From Marinosulfonomonas sp. (GTDB lineage: Bacteria; Pseudomonadota; Alphaproteobacteria; Rhodobacterales; Rhodobacteraceae), in contig JALSJL010000337.1 of the NCBI GenBank assembly GCA_026989405.1, positions 1 through 13,990 on the forward strand: 13,990 nt of DNA. Direction: 5' to 3'. The stretch's first letter is position 1. The number at the start of each line of letters is the position of its first letter. The notes beneath the pieces are model-generated. The model was not told the origin of the DNA. It saw nothing but the letters and a program-made list of their open reading frames with translations, and made no database searches. Shown one piece after another: positions 1 to 7,409 of the stretch. Both the position numbers and the translations under genes were made by a program.

Positions 1-1215
1 GTCGCTGGCCGCGTCCTTCTGAAAGTAGCGGTCGGCCGAGCCGCGCGCCATCGCCCCAAGCGAGCCCATGCCCCGGTAGCTCTTGAACGAGCGGCCCTGA
101 TACAGGATCACCTCGCCCGGGCTTTCATCGGTTCCGGCGATCATCGAGCCGACCATGGCACAGGACGCCCCGGCCGCGATCGCCTTTGCGAAGTCACCGG
201 AAAACTTGATGCCCCCATCGGCCACCACCGGCACTTCCCCGGCGGCCCTGGCGCAATCCGAAATCGCCGTGAGCTGCGGCACGCCGACGCCGGCCACCAT
301 GCGTGTCGTGCAGATCGAGCCGGGGCCGATTCCGACCTTGACGGCGTCGGCACCTGCATCGATCAGGGCGCGTGTCGCTTCTCCGGTCGCCACGTTGCCG
401 GCCATGACCTGAACCTCGTTCGACAGCTTCTTGATGCGCTCGACCGCCACGGCCACCCCCTCGGAATGGCCATGCGCCGTGTCGATGACGATCAGGTCGC
501 AACCGGCGTCCAGCAACGCTTCGGAGCGCTCAAACCCCGCATCCCCGACGGTCGTGGCCGCAGCCACCCGCAGCCGGCCCAGATCATCCTTGCAGGCGAC
601 GGGGTTCAACACGGCCTGTTCGCTGTCTTTCAATGTCAGCAACCCGGTCAACTTTCCGCCATCGTCAACCACTAGCAGCTTCTCGATCCGGCGTGCCTTC
701 ATCAGCGAGCGGGCTTCGTCCAGATCGGCCGGCTCGCGCAGCATGGCCAGGTCATTGGTGGTCATCATCAGCCGCACCGGTGTGGCATCTTCGCTGGCAA
801 AACGCATGTCGCGGTTGGTAACGATCCCGACCACGAGGCCTTGTTCGTCGACCACGGGAAACCCCGTCACGCGGTAGCGTTCCTGCAGGGCCTTGGCGTC
901 GGCAAGGGTCTGGTTGGGGGTCAGCGTGATCGGATTGTAGACGATGCCCGACACGAACCGCTTCACGCGCCGCACTTCCTGGGCCTGTTCTTCAATGCTC
1001 AGGTTGCGATGGATCACCCCCAGCCCGCCGGCCTGGGCCATGGCGATGGCCATGCGGCTTTCGGTGACCGTATCCATGGCCGAGCTCAGCAGCGGGATCG
1101 ACAGGGAAATGGACTTGGTGACCCGTGTTGATGTATCTGCCGTGGATGGCAACACGTTGGATGCCGCCGGCACCAACAACACGTCATCAAAAGTGAGAGC
1201 CTCGCGAATCTCCAT
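1..1215 (-). CDS. guaB: IMP dehydrogenase GuaB (C-terminus cut by window edge)
   Basis: GuaB oxidises IMP to XMP with NAD+, the first committed step of GTP synthesis in the cytoplasm. The frame is open for 405 codons from the ATG at 1215 to the window edge; full-length family members are about 485 residues, so roughly 80 C-terminal residues lie outside. Visible features: the N-terminal barrel start (LTFDDVLLVP, residues 7-16), a CBS-domain pair at about residues 94-205 inserted in the barrel, the catalytic loop GPGSICTTR with Cys302, and the flap Arg-Tyr pair at residues 396-397. The start is supported by AGGAG six bases upstream. It follows the TDT-family gene in the same direction with a 79-base gap, so it may have its own promoter there, although I could not place one. 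Identification is very secure. Confidence 0.97.
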   Translation of the reverse strand, partial: MEIREALTFDDVLLVPAASNVLPSTADTSTRVTKSISLSIPLLSSAMDTVTESRMAIAMAQAGGLGVIHRNLSIEEQAQEVRRVKRFVSGIVYNPITLTPNQTLADAKALQERYRVTGFPVVDEQGLVVGIVTNRDMRFASEDATPVRLMMTTNDLAMLREPADLDEARSLMKARRIEKLLVVDDGGKLTGLLTLKDSEQAVLNPVACKDDLGRLRVAAATTVGDAGFERSEALLDAGCDLIVIDTAHGHSEGVAVAVERIKKLSNEVQVMAGNVATGEATRALIDAGADAVKVGIGPGSICTTRMVAGVGVPQLTAISDCARAAGEVPVVADGGIKFSGDFAKAIAAGASCAMVGSMIAGTDESPGEVILYQGRSFKSYRGMGSLGAMARGSADRYFQKDAASD

Positions 1216-1294
1216 TTCCGTCTCCTGCGGGTGGCGTCGTTTGGCGCTTCCCTATTTCACGGCTTGCGAGGAAAGAAAAGAGGCTGGAGCAGAT

Positions 1295-2254
1295 TCAGAC
1301 ACGCGATGCGTTGGTTTTTGTCGCAAGCGCGCCCGACGCCCACATCTTGAGCACCTTGTATGCGATGATCGGCACGATGATTGTCGCGGCCACCAGCGTC
1401 AGCCCCCCGAGCATCTTGTAGAATGCCCCCTGCGCTGCAAGGATCAGCATCAGGTTGGCGAACGCCGCGACCGGAAAGGTGAAAGCCCCCCAGAACGGGC
1501 TGAACCCGGCCTCGGTGAGATAGCGGATCCGCACAAGCAGGATCCCGGCAATCAGGATCGACAACCAGCCAAAGGCAAGCGCCAGGTCCATGTAGCCAAG
1601 CCCCGCCGACACGATCCCCAGAAGGGCGGCCGGCGAAAGGTGAATCGCAAGGGTCGGACGCAACGGGGCGGGAACGGGCTTTTTTGCAATCAGGGTCAGA
1701 TGGCCGATCCAGATGGTGACCGCGGCCGCCGCCGACAGGATCAGGTTGATTTCAGTGGTCATGCGCCAGCCCAGTTGCGCACTGGCGACGCCGGCGACGA
1801 TCAGCCCGACGAATGTCAGGTGCCACACGGGCGTCATGCGCCGTGCCGCCAGAGGCTGCGGTGCCAGGACCCTGATCACGATTGCGATCACGATGAAATG
1901 CGCGGCCATCGCCACGATCAGCATCACACTGGCCAGGAAGTTGGAATAGGGAACAAGGGTTGCGGCAAACAACATGCCGGCCATCGAGGCGGTCGAAACG
2001 CCGGCCCGACCGGGCAAGGTGCGCAGATCATCCGTCAATGCGCCGGGGCGACGGATGATCTTGGCCAGATAAGCCACCACCGCATACAGGAACAGCAGCG
2101 ATACCGCGCCCAGAATGAACTCTCCGAACTGGCCGGGAAAGGAAAAGACTTCCGGAACCCGGCGCCATCCCAGACCCAGGCCGAACAGGCCGAGAATGGG
2201 CGGGAATATCGCGGGCGGGGTCTGCTGCCAGAGCCCGGGTTTGCCTTGGGTCAT
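1295..2254 (-). CDS. TDT family (TehA/SLAC1-like) membrane transporter
   Basis: A 319-residue integral membrane protein with about ten hydrophobic segments and almost no soluble part. The family includes the bacterial tellurite-resistance protein TehA, plant SLAC1 anion channels, and dicarboxylate or sulfite exporters. Family signs are the N-terminal stretch PPAIFPPILGLFGLGLGWRR (residues 13-32) and, in a late membrane segment, FSPFWGAFTFPVAAFANL, which resembles the conserved FW-FTFP block near the gating phenylalanine of TehA-like channels. The ATG at 2254 has ACAGGA seven bases upstream. It is separated from aglK by 171 bases and is probably not part of the sugar operon. The substrate cannot be told from sequence; anion conductance or export is the family expectation, and tellurite resistance is only one possibility. 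Confidence 0.85.
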   Translation of the reverse strand: MTQGKPGLWQQTPPAIFPPILGLFGLGLGWRRVPEVFSFPGQFGEFILGAVSLLFLYAVVAYLAKIIRRPGALTDDLRTLPGRAGVSTASMAGMLFAATLVPYSNFLASVMLIVAMAAHFIVIAIVIRVLAPQPLAARRMTPVWHLTFVGLIVAGVASAQLGWRMTTEINLILSAAAAVTIWIGHLTLIAKKPVPAPLRPTLAIHLSPAALLGIVSAGLGYMDLALAFGWLSILIAGILLVRIRYLTEAGFSPFWGAFTFPVAAFANLMLILAAQGAFYKMLGGLTLVAATIIVPIIAYKVLKMWASGALATKTNASRV

Positions 2255-2278
2255 GTCACGGTCCTGTTTCGCGGAGCA

Positions 2279-2306
2279 ATGCGCCTACATATGCAGGTTT
2301 TCGCAT
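2279..2306. promoter_or_regulatory. Near-palindrome upstream of the TDT gene
   Basis: CCTACATATGCAGG (2284-2297) is a palindrome with one mismatched pair. It is framed by ATGCG (2279-2283) and CGCAT (2302-2306), which also complement each other, though the spacing is asymmetric. It lies 25-52 bases upstream of the TDT gene's start codon, where a repressor or activator site would be expected. No matching regulator gene is in the window, so the role is only inferred. Confidence 0.25.
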
Positions 2307-2360
2307 AAGATCAATCGCGCAGGTTGCGCCACGGGGCAGATGCCGGAAGATCAGCCGATC

Positions 2361-2382
2361 GGCCAGGTTGCTGCGCCTGGCC
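2361..2382 (-). terminator. GC-rich hairpin downstream of aglK, possible mRNA end
   Basis: GGCCAGG (2361-2367) and CCTGGCC (2376-2382) form a perfect 7-bp stem with an 8-base loop, 44-65 bases downstream of the aglK stop. No run of T follows on the minus strand, so it is not a classical intrinsic terminator. It could protect the 3' end of the agl transcript or accompany Rho-dependent termination. An alternative pairing of 2372-2382 with 2422-2436, across the aglK stop, is also possible. Confidence 0.25.
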
Positions 2383-2425
2383 CAAAGCCCGGCCCCAAGC
2401 CCGCCCGGAGCACCCGGCGCTGGCC

Positions 2426-3508
2426 TCAGGCGCGCAATGATTGCCCGTCGGCAAACAGATGGACCTTGGAGGGGTCGGCGCTGAGCGTGACAGTCTGGCC
2501 GCGCAGCCCATGCACGATCCCGGGCAGTTTCGCGATAACCGGTTGCGCGCCGTCTTGCGGGTCAAAATACAGCTGTGTCACCTCGCCGAGCAGTTCGGTG
2601 AAATTCACCTGCCCGGTAAAGACCGGCGTGCCAGCATCCCGGTGCATGTCTTCCGGGCGCACCCCCACCCGCACCGGGCGCCCGATCTGGGCGGCATCGG
2701 TTGCAATATCGGACACGGCCTTGTTGCCGGTGGCCAGTTCGATCGTGGTCTGCGCACCGGTTTCAACGATCCTGCCATCGAGCAGGTTCATCGCCGGTGA
2801 GCCGATGAACTGTGCAACGAATTCGTTTTCGGGGCGTTCGTAAAGTTCGAGCGGCGTGCCGACCTGCGCGATCCCCTTGTTGGCCAGAACCACGATCCGG
2901 CTGGCCAGCGTCATGGCTTCCACCTGGTCGTGGGTCACATAGATCATCGTGCTTTGCGGCATGCTTTCCTTGAGTTGGGCAATCTCGATGCGCGTGGCGA
3001 CCCGCAAGGCGGCGTCGAGGTTGGACAGGGGTTCGTCGAACAGGTAGACCTTGGGGTCGCGCACGATGGACCGCCCAATCGCCACCCGCTGCCTCTGGCC
3101 ACCCGACAGAGCCTTGGGAAGTCGGTCGAGGTAATCCTCGAGTTGAAGAATGCGGGCGGCCCTGGCGATGGCCGCGTCGATTTCATCCTTCGGCATTTTT
3201 GCAATCTTCAAGGCAAAGGCCATGTTGTCGCGCACGGTCATGTGCGGATACAGCGCATAGGACTGAAAGACCATGGCAATGCCGCGCTGGCTTGGCGGCA
3301 CGTCGTTGACGACCATGCCGTCGATTTCAAGCTCTCCGGCTGAAATACGCTCAAGCCCGGCCACCATCCGCAAGAGCGTGGATTTGCCGCAGCCCGACGG
3401 CCCCACGAACACGATCAGTTCGCCGGTCGAGATGTCAAGATTGATGTCTTTCAGCACCTCGACCTCGCCGTAGGATTTCCCGACGTTTCTGAGTTTCAGA
3501 TCGGCCAT
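2426..3508 (-). CDS. aglK: Alpha-glucoside ABC transporter ATPase AglK
   Basis: A 360-residue ATP-binding subunit of the MalK/UgpC type, which powers import through the AglF-AglG permease on the cytoplasmic face of the inner membrane. Motifs in order: Walker A GPSGCGKST (residues 36-44), Q-loop FQSYALYP (Q82), signature LSGGQ (134-138), Walker B with FDEP (E159), and the switch histidine in THDQ (H193). A C-terminal regulatory region of about 130 residues fits the TOBE/OB fold of MalK-like ATPases. The ATG at 3508 lies 10 bases after the aglA stop and has AGGGGG six bases upstream. It is the last gene of the agl operon, as in Sinorhizobium. Related ATPases sometimes serve several sugar transporters, so it may not be exclusive to this system. 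The ATPase family is certain; the Agl assignment rests on context. Confidence 0.94.
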   Translation of the reverse strand: MADLKLRNVGKSYGEVEVLKDINLDISTGELIVFVGPSGCGKSTLLRMVAGLERISAGELEIDGMVVNDVPPSQRGIAMVFQSYALYPHMTVRDNMAFALKIAKMPKDEIDAAIARAARILQLEDYLDRLPKALSGGQRQRVAIGRSIVRDPKVYLFDEPLSNLDAALRVATRIEIAQLKESMPQSTMIYVTHDQVEAMTLASRIVVLANKGIAQVGTPLELYERPENEFVAQFIGSPAMNLLDGRIVETGAQTTIELATGNKAVSDIATDAAQIGRPVRVGVRPEDMHRDAGTPVFTGQVNFTELLGEVTQLYFDPQDGAQPVIAKLPGIVHGLRGQTVTLSADPSKVHLFADGQSLRA

Positions 3509-3518
3509 GGTCAGCCCC

Positions 3519-5174
3519 CTATCGCTTCATGGCCAGGCAAGATTGCCAGGGCCCAAGGTGGATTTCGCCCGACGCTTCAGGAACCGCGCTGCCCAGATCC
3601 CGGCCAATCGTTTCCCAGGTTCCGGCCGGCAGCTGCATCCGGGCCGGACTGCCTTCCAGGTTGAAGGCACAAAAGATGGTTTCGCCGTCCAGGTGGCGCT
3701 CAAAGGCAAGCACGCCACCCTGCGTCCGCAGGCGAGATTGGGCGCCCCGCACAAGCGCCGGGTGGGCATGGCGCAACGCGATCGCCCGTCGGTAGTGGTG
3801 CAGGAGCGATGTCGGGTCGGCTTCGGCGGCGCTGACGGACCGCCGCAAATGGGCGCCGGGCACAGGCAGCCATGTCCGTTGTGCAGTCGAAAACCCGCCG
3901 TTCCGGTTGTCGGTTGTCCAGACCATCGGTGTCCGGCATCCGTCGCGCCCGCGGTATTCGGGCCAGAATTCAAGGCCGTATGGGTCCTGAATATCCTCAA
4001 ACGCCACATCGGCTTCGGGCAGGCCAAGCTCCTCGCCCTGGTATATGCAGGCCGAACCGCGCAGGCACATGAGCATGGTCGCAAACAGTCGGGCCGCCTG
4101 GGGGCCCAGGTTCCAGCGCGAGACATGGCGCGCGACGTCGTGGTTGGAAAACGCCCAGCAGGCCCAGCCGTCGGCGGCGACCCGGTCGAACTTGGCAAAG
4201 ACCTCGGCGATGGCGGCGGCCGTTGGCCGGTCTCCCGACAACATTTCGAACGCATAGCACATCTGCACCAGGTCATCGCCGGCGGTGTATTGGCCCAGCA
4301 GTTCCAGGCCCCGCTGCGCATCGCCGACCTCGCCGACCGCGGCGGCCTGATACGGGTCCATCACGGCGCGAAACCTGCGCAGAAAGGCCAGGTTTTCCGG
4401 CTGGTTCTTGGAATGGATGTGTTCCTGGTAGTTGTAGGGATTGACCTCGGGGGCGATGCGCGCGTTGCGTTTTTCCGGCGCGAGCGCCGGGTTGTCGCGC
4501 AGCAACTTGTCGGCAAAATAGAAGTTGATCGTGTCGAGCCGAAAGCCATCCACGCCGCGCTCCAGCCAGAACCGGGCGACATCGAGCAGCGCCTCCTGAA
4601 CCTCGGGTTCGTGAAAATTCAGGTCGGGCTGGGACGACAGGAAGTTGTGCAGGTAGTATTGGCAGCGCCGCGGCTCCCAGTGCCAGGCCGGGCCGCCGAA
4701 AATCGACAGCCAGTTGTTCGGCGGTGAGCCATCAGGTTTGGCATCGGCCCATACATACCAGTTTGCCCGTTTGTTATCAGTGCTTTGGCGGCTTTCCTTG
4801 AACCACGGATGTTGATCTGACGTGTGGCTGAGAACCAAGTCGATCATGATCTTCAGGCCAAGATCATGCGCCGCTGCGACCAGGGCATCGAAATCGTTCA
4901 ATGTGCCAAACATCGGGTCCACACCGCGATAGTCTGACACGTCGTAGCCGAAATCCTTCATGGGAGAGGGGAAAAACGGCGATATCCAGACCGCGTCCAC
5001 ACCAAGCGATGCGATGTGTGGCAAGCGTTGCAGAATGCCGCGCAGATCTCCGATACCGTCGCCATTGCTGTCCTGAAAGGACCGCGGGTAGACCTGATAG
5101 ATCACCGCGCCGCGCCACCAGTCAGCGCCTGAAACAGGCCTGGATTTCGACATTGACGGCTGCACAAGACTCAT
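3519..5174 (-). CDS. aglA: Cytoplasmic alpha-glucosidase AglA (GH13)
   Basis: A 551-residue glycoside hydrolase family 13 enzyme that releases glucose from imported alpha-glucosides such as sucrose, maltose or trehalose-like sugars; the exact range is not readable from sequence. Conserved blocks: YQVYPRSFQDSNGDGIGDL (residues 26-44), region I DLVLSH (112-117), region II GFRLD with nucleophile Asp214, region III VGEVGD with acid/base Glu282, and region IV FSNHD with Asp346. There is no signal peptide, which fits uptake of intact sugar. The open frame extends to 5324, but that part overlaps aglG. Two adjacent ATGs (5177 and 5174) follow aglG by a few bases; GAGGG is seven bases before the second and four before the first, so I chose 5174. 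Its length matches the roughly 550 residues of known AglA. Confidence 0.93.
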   Translation of the reverse strand: MSLVQPSMSKSRPVSGADWWRGAVIYQVYPRSFQDSNGDGIGDLRGILQRLPHIASLGVDAVWISPFFPSPMKDFGYDVSDYRGVDPMFGTLNDFDALVAAAHDLGLKIMIDLVLSHTSDQHPWFKESRQSTDNKRANWYVWADAKPDGSPPNNWLSIFGGPAWHWEPRRCQYYLHNFLSSQPDLNFHEPEVQEALLDVARFWLERGVDGFRLDTINFYFADKLLRDNPALAPEKRNARIAPEVNPYNYQEHIHSKNQPENLAFLRRFRAVMDPYQAAAVGEVGDAQRGLELLGQYTAGDDLVQMCYAFEMLSGDRPTAAAIAEVFAKFDRVAADGWACWAFSNHDVARHVSRWNLGPQAARLFATMLMCLRGSACIYQGEELGLPEADVAFEDIQDPYGLEFWPEYRGRDGCRTPMVWTTDNRNGGFSTAQRTWLPVPGAHLRRSVSAAEADPTSLLHHYRRAIALRHAHPALVRGAQSRLRTQGGVLAFERHLDGETIFCAFNLEGSPARMQLPAGTWETIGRDLGSAVPEASGEIHLGPWQSCLAMKR

Positions 5175-5184
5175 CATTCCGCCC

Positions 5185-6333
5185 TCACTTGACCGAGCCG
5201 GCCAGCAGACCGCGCACAAGATATCTCTGCATCGCGAAGAACACGAACAGCGGAACCGCGATCGAGACGAAGGCCGAGGTTGCCAGAATTTCCCAGTTGC
5301 CGCCACGGGTGCCCAGCAGTTCAACGATCTGTTTGGTCATCACGGTGGTGTCGCCCGAACTGTCGATCAGGAAGACCAGCGCAACCAGCAGATCGTTCCA
5401 GGTCCAGAGAAACTGGAAGATGGCAAAGGACGCCAGCGCCGGAAAGCTGAGCGGCAGGATGATCCTGGTGAATATCTGAAACTCGGAGGCACCGTCGACG
5501 CGCGCATTTTCGATGATGTCACGAGGCAGACCGACCATGTAGTTGCGCAACAGGTAGATTGCCAGGGGCAGCCCAAAGCCGGTGTGTGCCAGCCAGACCC
5601 CGACATATCCTTTTCCAATCCCGATATTATTGTGGAATTTCAGTAACGGTATGAGGGCAAGCTGAAGTGGAACGACCAGCAGCCCGACAATCGCCGCGAT
5701 CAGCAGGGCGCGACCGGGAAACTCCATCCAGGCCAGCGCGTAGGCCGCAAAGGCGGCAATCAGGATCGGGATGATCGTGGCCGGGATTGTAACCGTCAAT
5801 GTATTGAAAAACGCCCTGGACATGCCTTCCCGGTTCTTCGGATCAAACAGAACATTGCGGTAGTTTTCCAGCGTGAACTCGGGCGGGACCTTTGCTGTAA
5901 CAAACAACCGCTGGCCGCGTTTTCCGGTGAACGGTTCAGTGTTGGTCAGGCGGTAGTGCCCGCTTGCGTCCACGGTTGCCTCGCCACCTTTGCGAAGCGG
6001 TGCGGTTTCACCAGCGCCAAAGGCTGTCGGGGCCCTGGACGACACCCCGAAACGTGAAACACTGACGGTTTTGCCCTTTTCGAAAAGATCGCCCTCGATC
6101 ACCCAAAGATCGCCTTGTCGAACCTGTTCAGAGGGCGGCCTGGCACGCAGCGTGAGGTTTTGCACCGACGGAAAGGCTGCTTTCCACCATCCCGACGTTG
6201 CGATCTGGTCTGTGGTTCGGAAAGAAGAGACAAACAACCCGACCGTTGGAAACAGCCACAACAGCACCAGCGCCAGAACCGACAGATGAACCGCCCAGCT
6301 CAGACGCGTTTTCCGGCCGGCAATACCATCCAT
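5185..6333 (-). CDS. aglG: Alpha-glucoside ABC transporter permease AglG
   Basis: A 382-residue inner-membrane permease of the MalG type that pairs with AglF. The first membrane segment is at about residues 14-36. A long extracytoplasmic stretch of roughly 110 residues follows (about 40-150), then five more segments. The cytoplasmic EAA loop that contacts the ATPase is ENARVDGASEFQIFTRIILP (residues 275-294). The C-terminus (MQRYLVRGLLAGSVK) is the usual MalG-like ending. The start codon shares one base with the aglF stop (TGATG at 6335-6331), indicating translational coupling. The insertion between the first two segments makes it longer than a typical MalG-type permease of about 280-300 residues; a similar length is known for AglG proteins. 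The family is secure and the substrate is assigned from context. Confidence 0.94.
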   Translation of the reverse strand: MDGIAGRKTRLSWAVHLSVLALVLLWLFPTVGLFVSSFRTTDQIATSGWWKAAFPSVQNLTLRARPPSEQVRQGDLWVIEGDLFEKGKTVSVSRFGVSSRAPTAFGAGETAPLRKGGEATVDASGHYRLTNTEPFTGKRGQRLFVTAKVPPEFTLENYRNVLFDPKNREGMSRAFFNTLTVTIPATIIPILIAAFAAYALAWMEFPGRALLIAAIVGLLVVPLQLALIPLLKFHNNIGIGKGYVGVWLAHTGFGLPLAIYLLRNYMVGLPRDIIENARVDGASEFQIFTRIILPLSFPALASFAIFQFLWTWNDLLVALVFLIDSSGDTTVMTKQIVELLGTRGGNWEILATSAFVSIAVPLFVFFAMQRYLVRGLLAGSVK

Positions 6334-7340
6334 CAGCGCATCTCCTTTCGGGCGTTCCAGACGTTCCAGACAAGAATTGGCGTCACCAGCAACATGATCA
6401 CCATGGCCGCCGCCGAACCAACGCCCCAGTCATTTGCCCGGAACAGCTTGTCAAACATGTAGTTGGCCAGAACCTGGGTTTGCCATTGCCCGTTCGTCAT
6501 CGCGAACACGATGTCGAACACCTTGAGCACGACGATGGTGATCGTGGTCCAGACCACGACGATCGTGCCGGCGATCTGCGGCACCTTGATCTTGAAAAAT
6601 ATCTGGAACGGGTTTGCGCCGTCGACAATTGCGGCCTCGATGGTTTCTTCCGGAATACCCCGCAAAGCTGCGGACAGGATCACCATGGCAAAGCCGGTCT
6701 GGATCCAGACCAGAACCGCCATCAGGAAAAAGTTGTTCCAGAAGGGTATTGTCAGCCATGTCATCGGCTGGTCGCCACCCAGAGCCAGGTAGATCGCATT
6801 CAGGACACCGATCTGTTCCTGATCGACCGGGCGGGTGTCGTAAATCAGCTTCCAGATCACCGCCGCTCCGACAAAGGATATCGCCATCGGCATGAAGATC
6901 AGGGACTTGGCAATGTTGCCCCAGCTGATGCGGTCAGTCAGTTGCGCCGCGAGCAGCCCGAAAGCGGTCGACAGCGCCGGGACCACCAGAAGCCACATCA
7001 TGTTGTTGCGCATGGCTTCCCAGAACTTCGGCTCGTTGACCATCTGGCGGTAATTGTCGAGCCCCACCCATTTCGAGCCGCCCCCGGGGATGCGCTCGGT
7101 CAGAGACAGGCGCAGCGTTTCAAGGACCGGGTAGGCCAGATACAGCCCCAGCGCCAGAAGCGCGGGCAGCAGAAACAGCCAGGGTCGGACCATGTTGGCG
7201 CGGTTGATGTTTCTGCCGGCATTGGGGCCACGTGGCGGAAACAGCACCTTGTCGATCAACTGGTTTGAAAAATAAAAATACCCGACGCAGCCACCGACCC
7301 CGATCAGGATGGTCAACAGTCCTTGCAAAGCTGGGTGCAT
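6333..7340 (-). CDS. aglF: Alpha-glucoside ABC transporter permease AglF
   Basis: A 335-residue inner-membrane permease of the MalF type, partner of AglG. There is an N-terminal hydrophobic segment at about residues 5-25, then a short charged linker (30-50), then the permease core starting near residue 52. The EAA loop EAAIVDGANPFQIFFKIKVP occupies residues 235-254. The start at 7340 is supported by CAGGAG six bases upstream. The gene follows aglE after a 69-base gap containing a strong stem-loop, and its stop overlaps the aglG start by one base. The extra N-terminal membrane segment ahead of the core is usual for MalF-like partners. The family call is secure; the substrate follows from the operon. 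Confidence 0.94.
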   Translation of the reverse strand: MHPALQGLLTILIGVGGCVGYFYFSNQLIDKVLFPPRGPNAGRNINRANMVRPWLFLLPALLALGLYLAYPVLETLRLSLTERIPGGGSKWVGLDNYRQMVNEPKFWEAMRNNMMWLLVVPALSTAFGLLAAQLTDRISWGNIAKSLIFMPMAISFVGAAVIWKLIYDTRPVDQEQIGVLNAIYLALGGDQPMTWLTIPFWNNFFLMAVLVWIQTGFAMVILSAALRGIPEETIEAAIVDGANPFQIFFKIKVPQIAGTIVVVWTTITIVVLKVFDIVFAMTNGQWQTQVLANYMFDKLFRANDWGVGSAAAMVIMLLVTPILVWNVWNARKEMR

Positions 7341-7360
7341 GGCGGGCTCCTGTATCTGGT

Positions 7361-7390
7361 CGGCACCCCGGCGTCAGGGCCGGGATGCCG
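7361..7390 (-). other. Intercistronic stem-loop between aglE and aglF
   Basis: The left arm 7361-7372 (CGGCACCCCGGC) pairs with the right arm 7379-7390 (GCCGGGATGCCG). This is a 12-bp stem with one mismatch and a 6-base loop. On the transcribed strand it sits 19 bases after the aglE stop and 20 bases before the aglF start, leaving the aglF ribosome binding site free. No T-tract follows, so partial termination is less likely than 3'-end protection. Such hairpins after binding-protein genes (for example malE) are known to keep binding-protein mRNA more abundant than permease mRNA; that role here is inferred. Confidence 0.7.
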
Positions 7391-7409
7391 GTGGTCTCAT
7401 GTCTTGCGA

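Noticed and set aside
944..2308. 454-codon plus-strand frame opposite guaB and the TDT gene
   Set aside because: It crosses two real genes on the other strand, and its translation is low-complexity His/Arg/Gln-rich, typical of an antisense shadow.
3507..4727. 406-codon plus-strand frame opposite aglA
   Set aside because: AglA on the other strand has all GH13 catalytic residues; this frame shows no domain.
5175..5324. Longer N-terminus for AglA
   Set aside because: The extra 50 residues overlap aglG, are Cys/Arg/Ser-rich and unlike any GH13 N-terminus; a Shine-Dalgarno sequence precedes the ATG pair at 5177/5174.
6198..7268. 356-codon plus-strand frame opposite aglF
   Set aside because: The translation is His/Asp/Arg-rich, lacks motifs, and mirrors a well-conserved permease.
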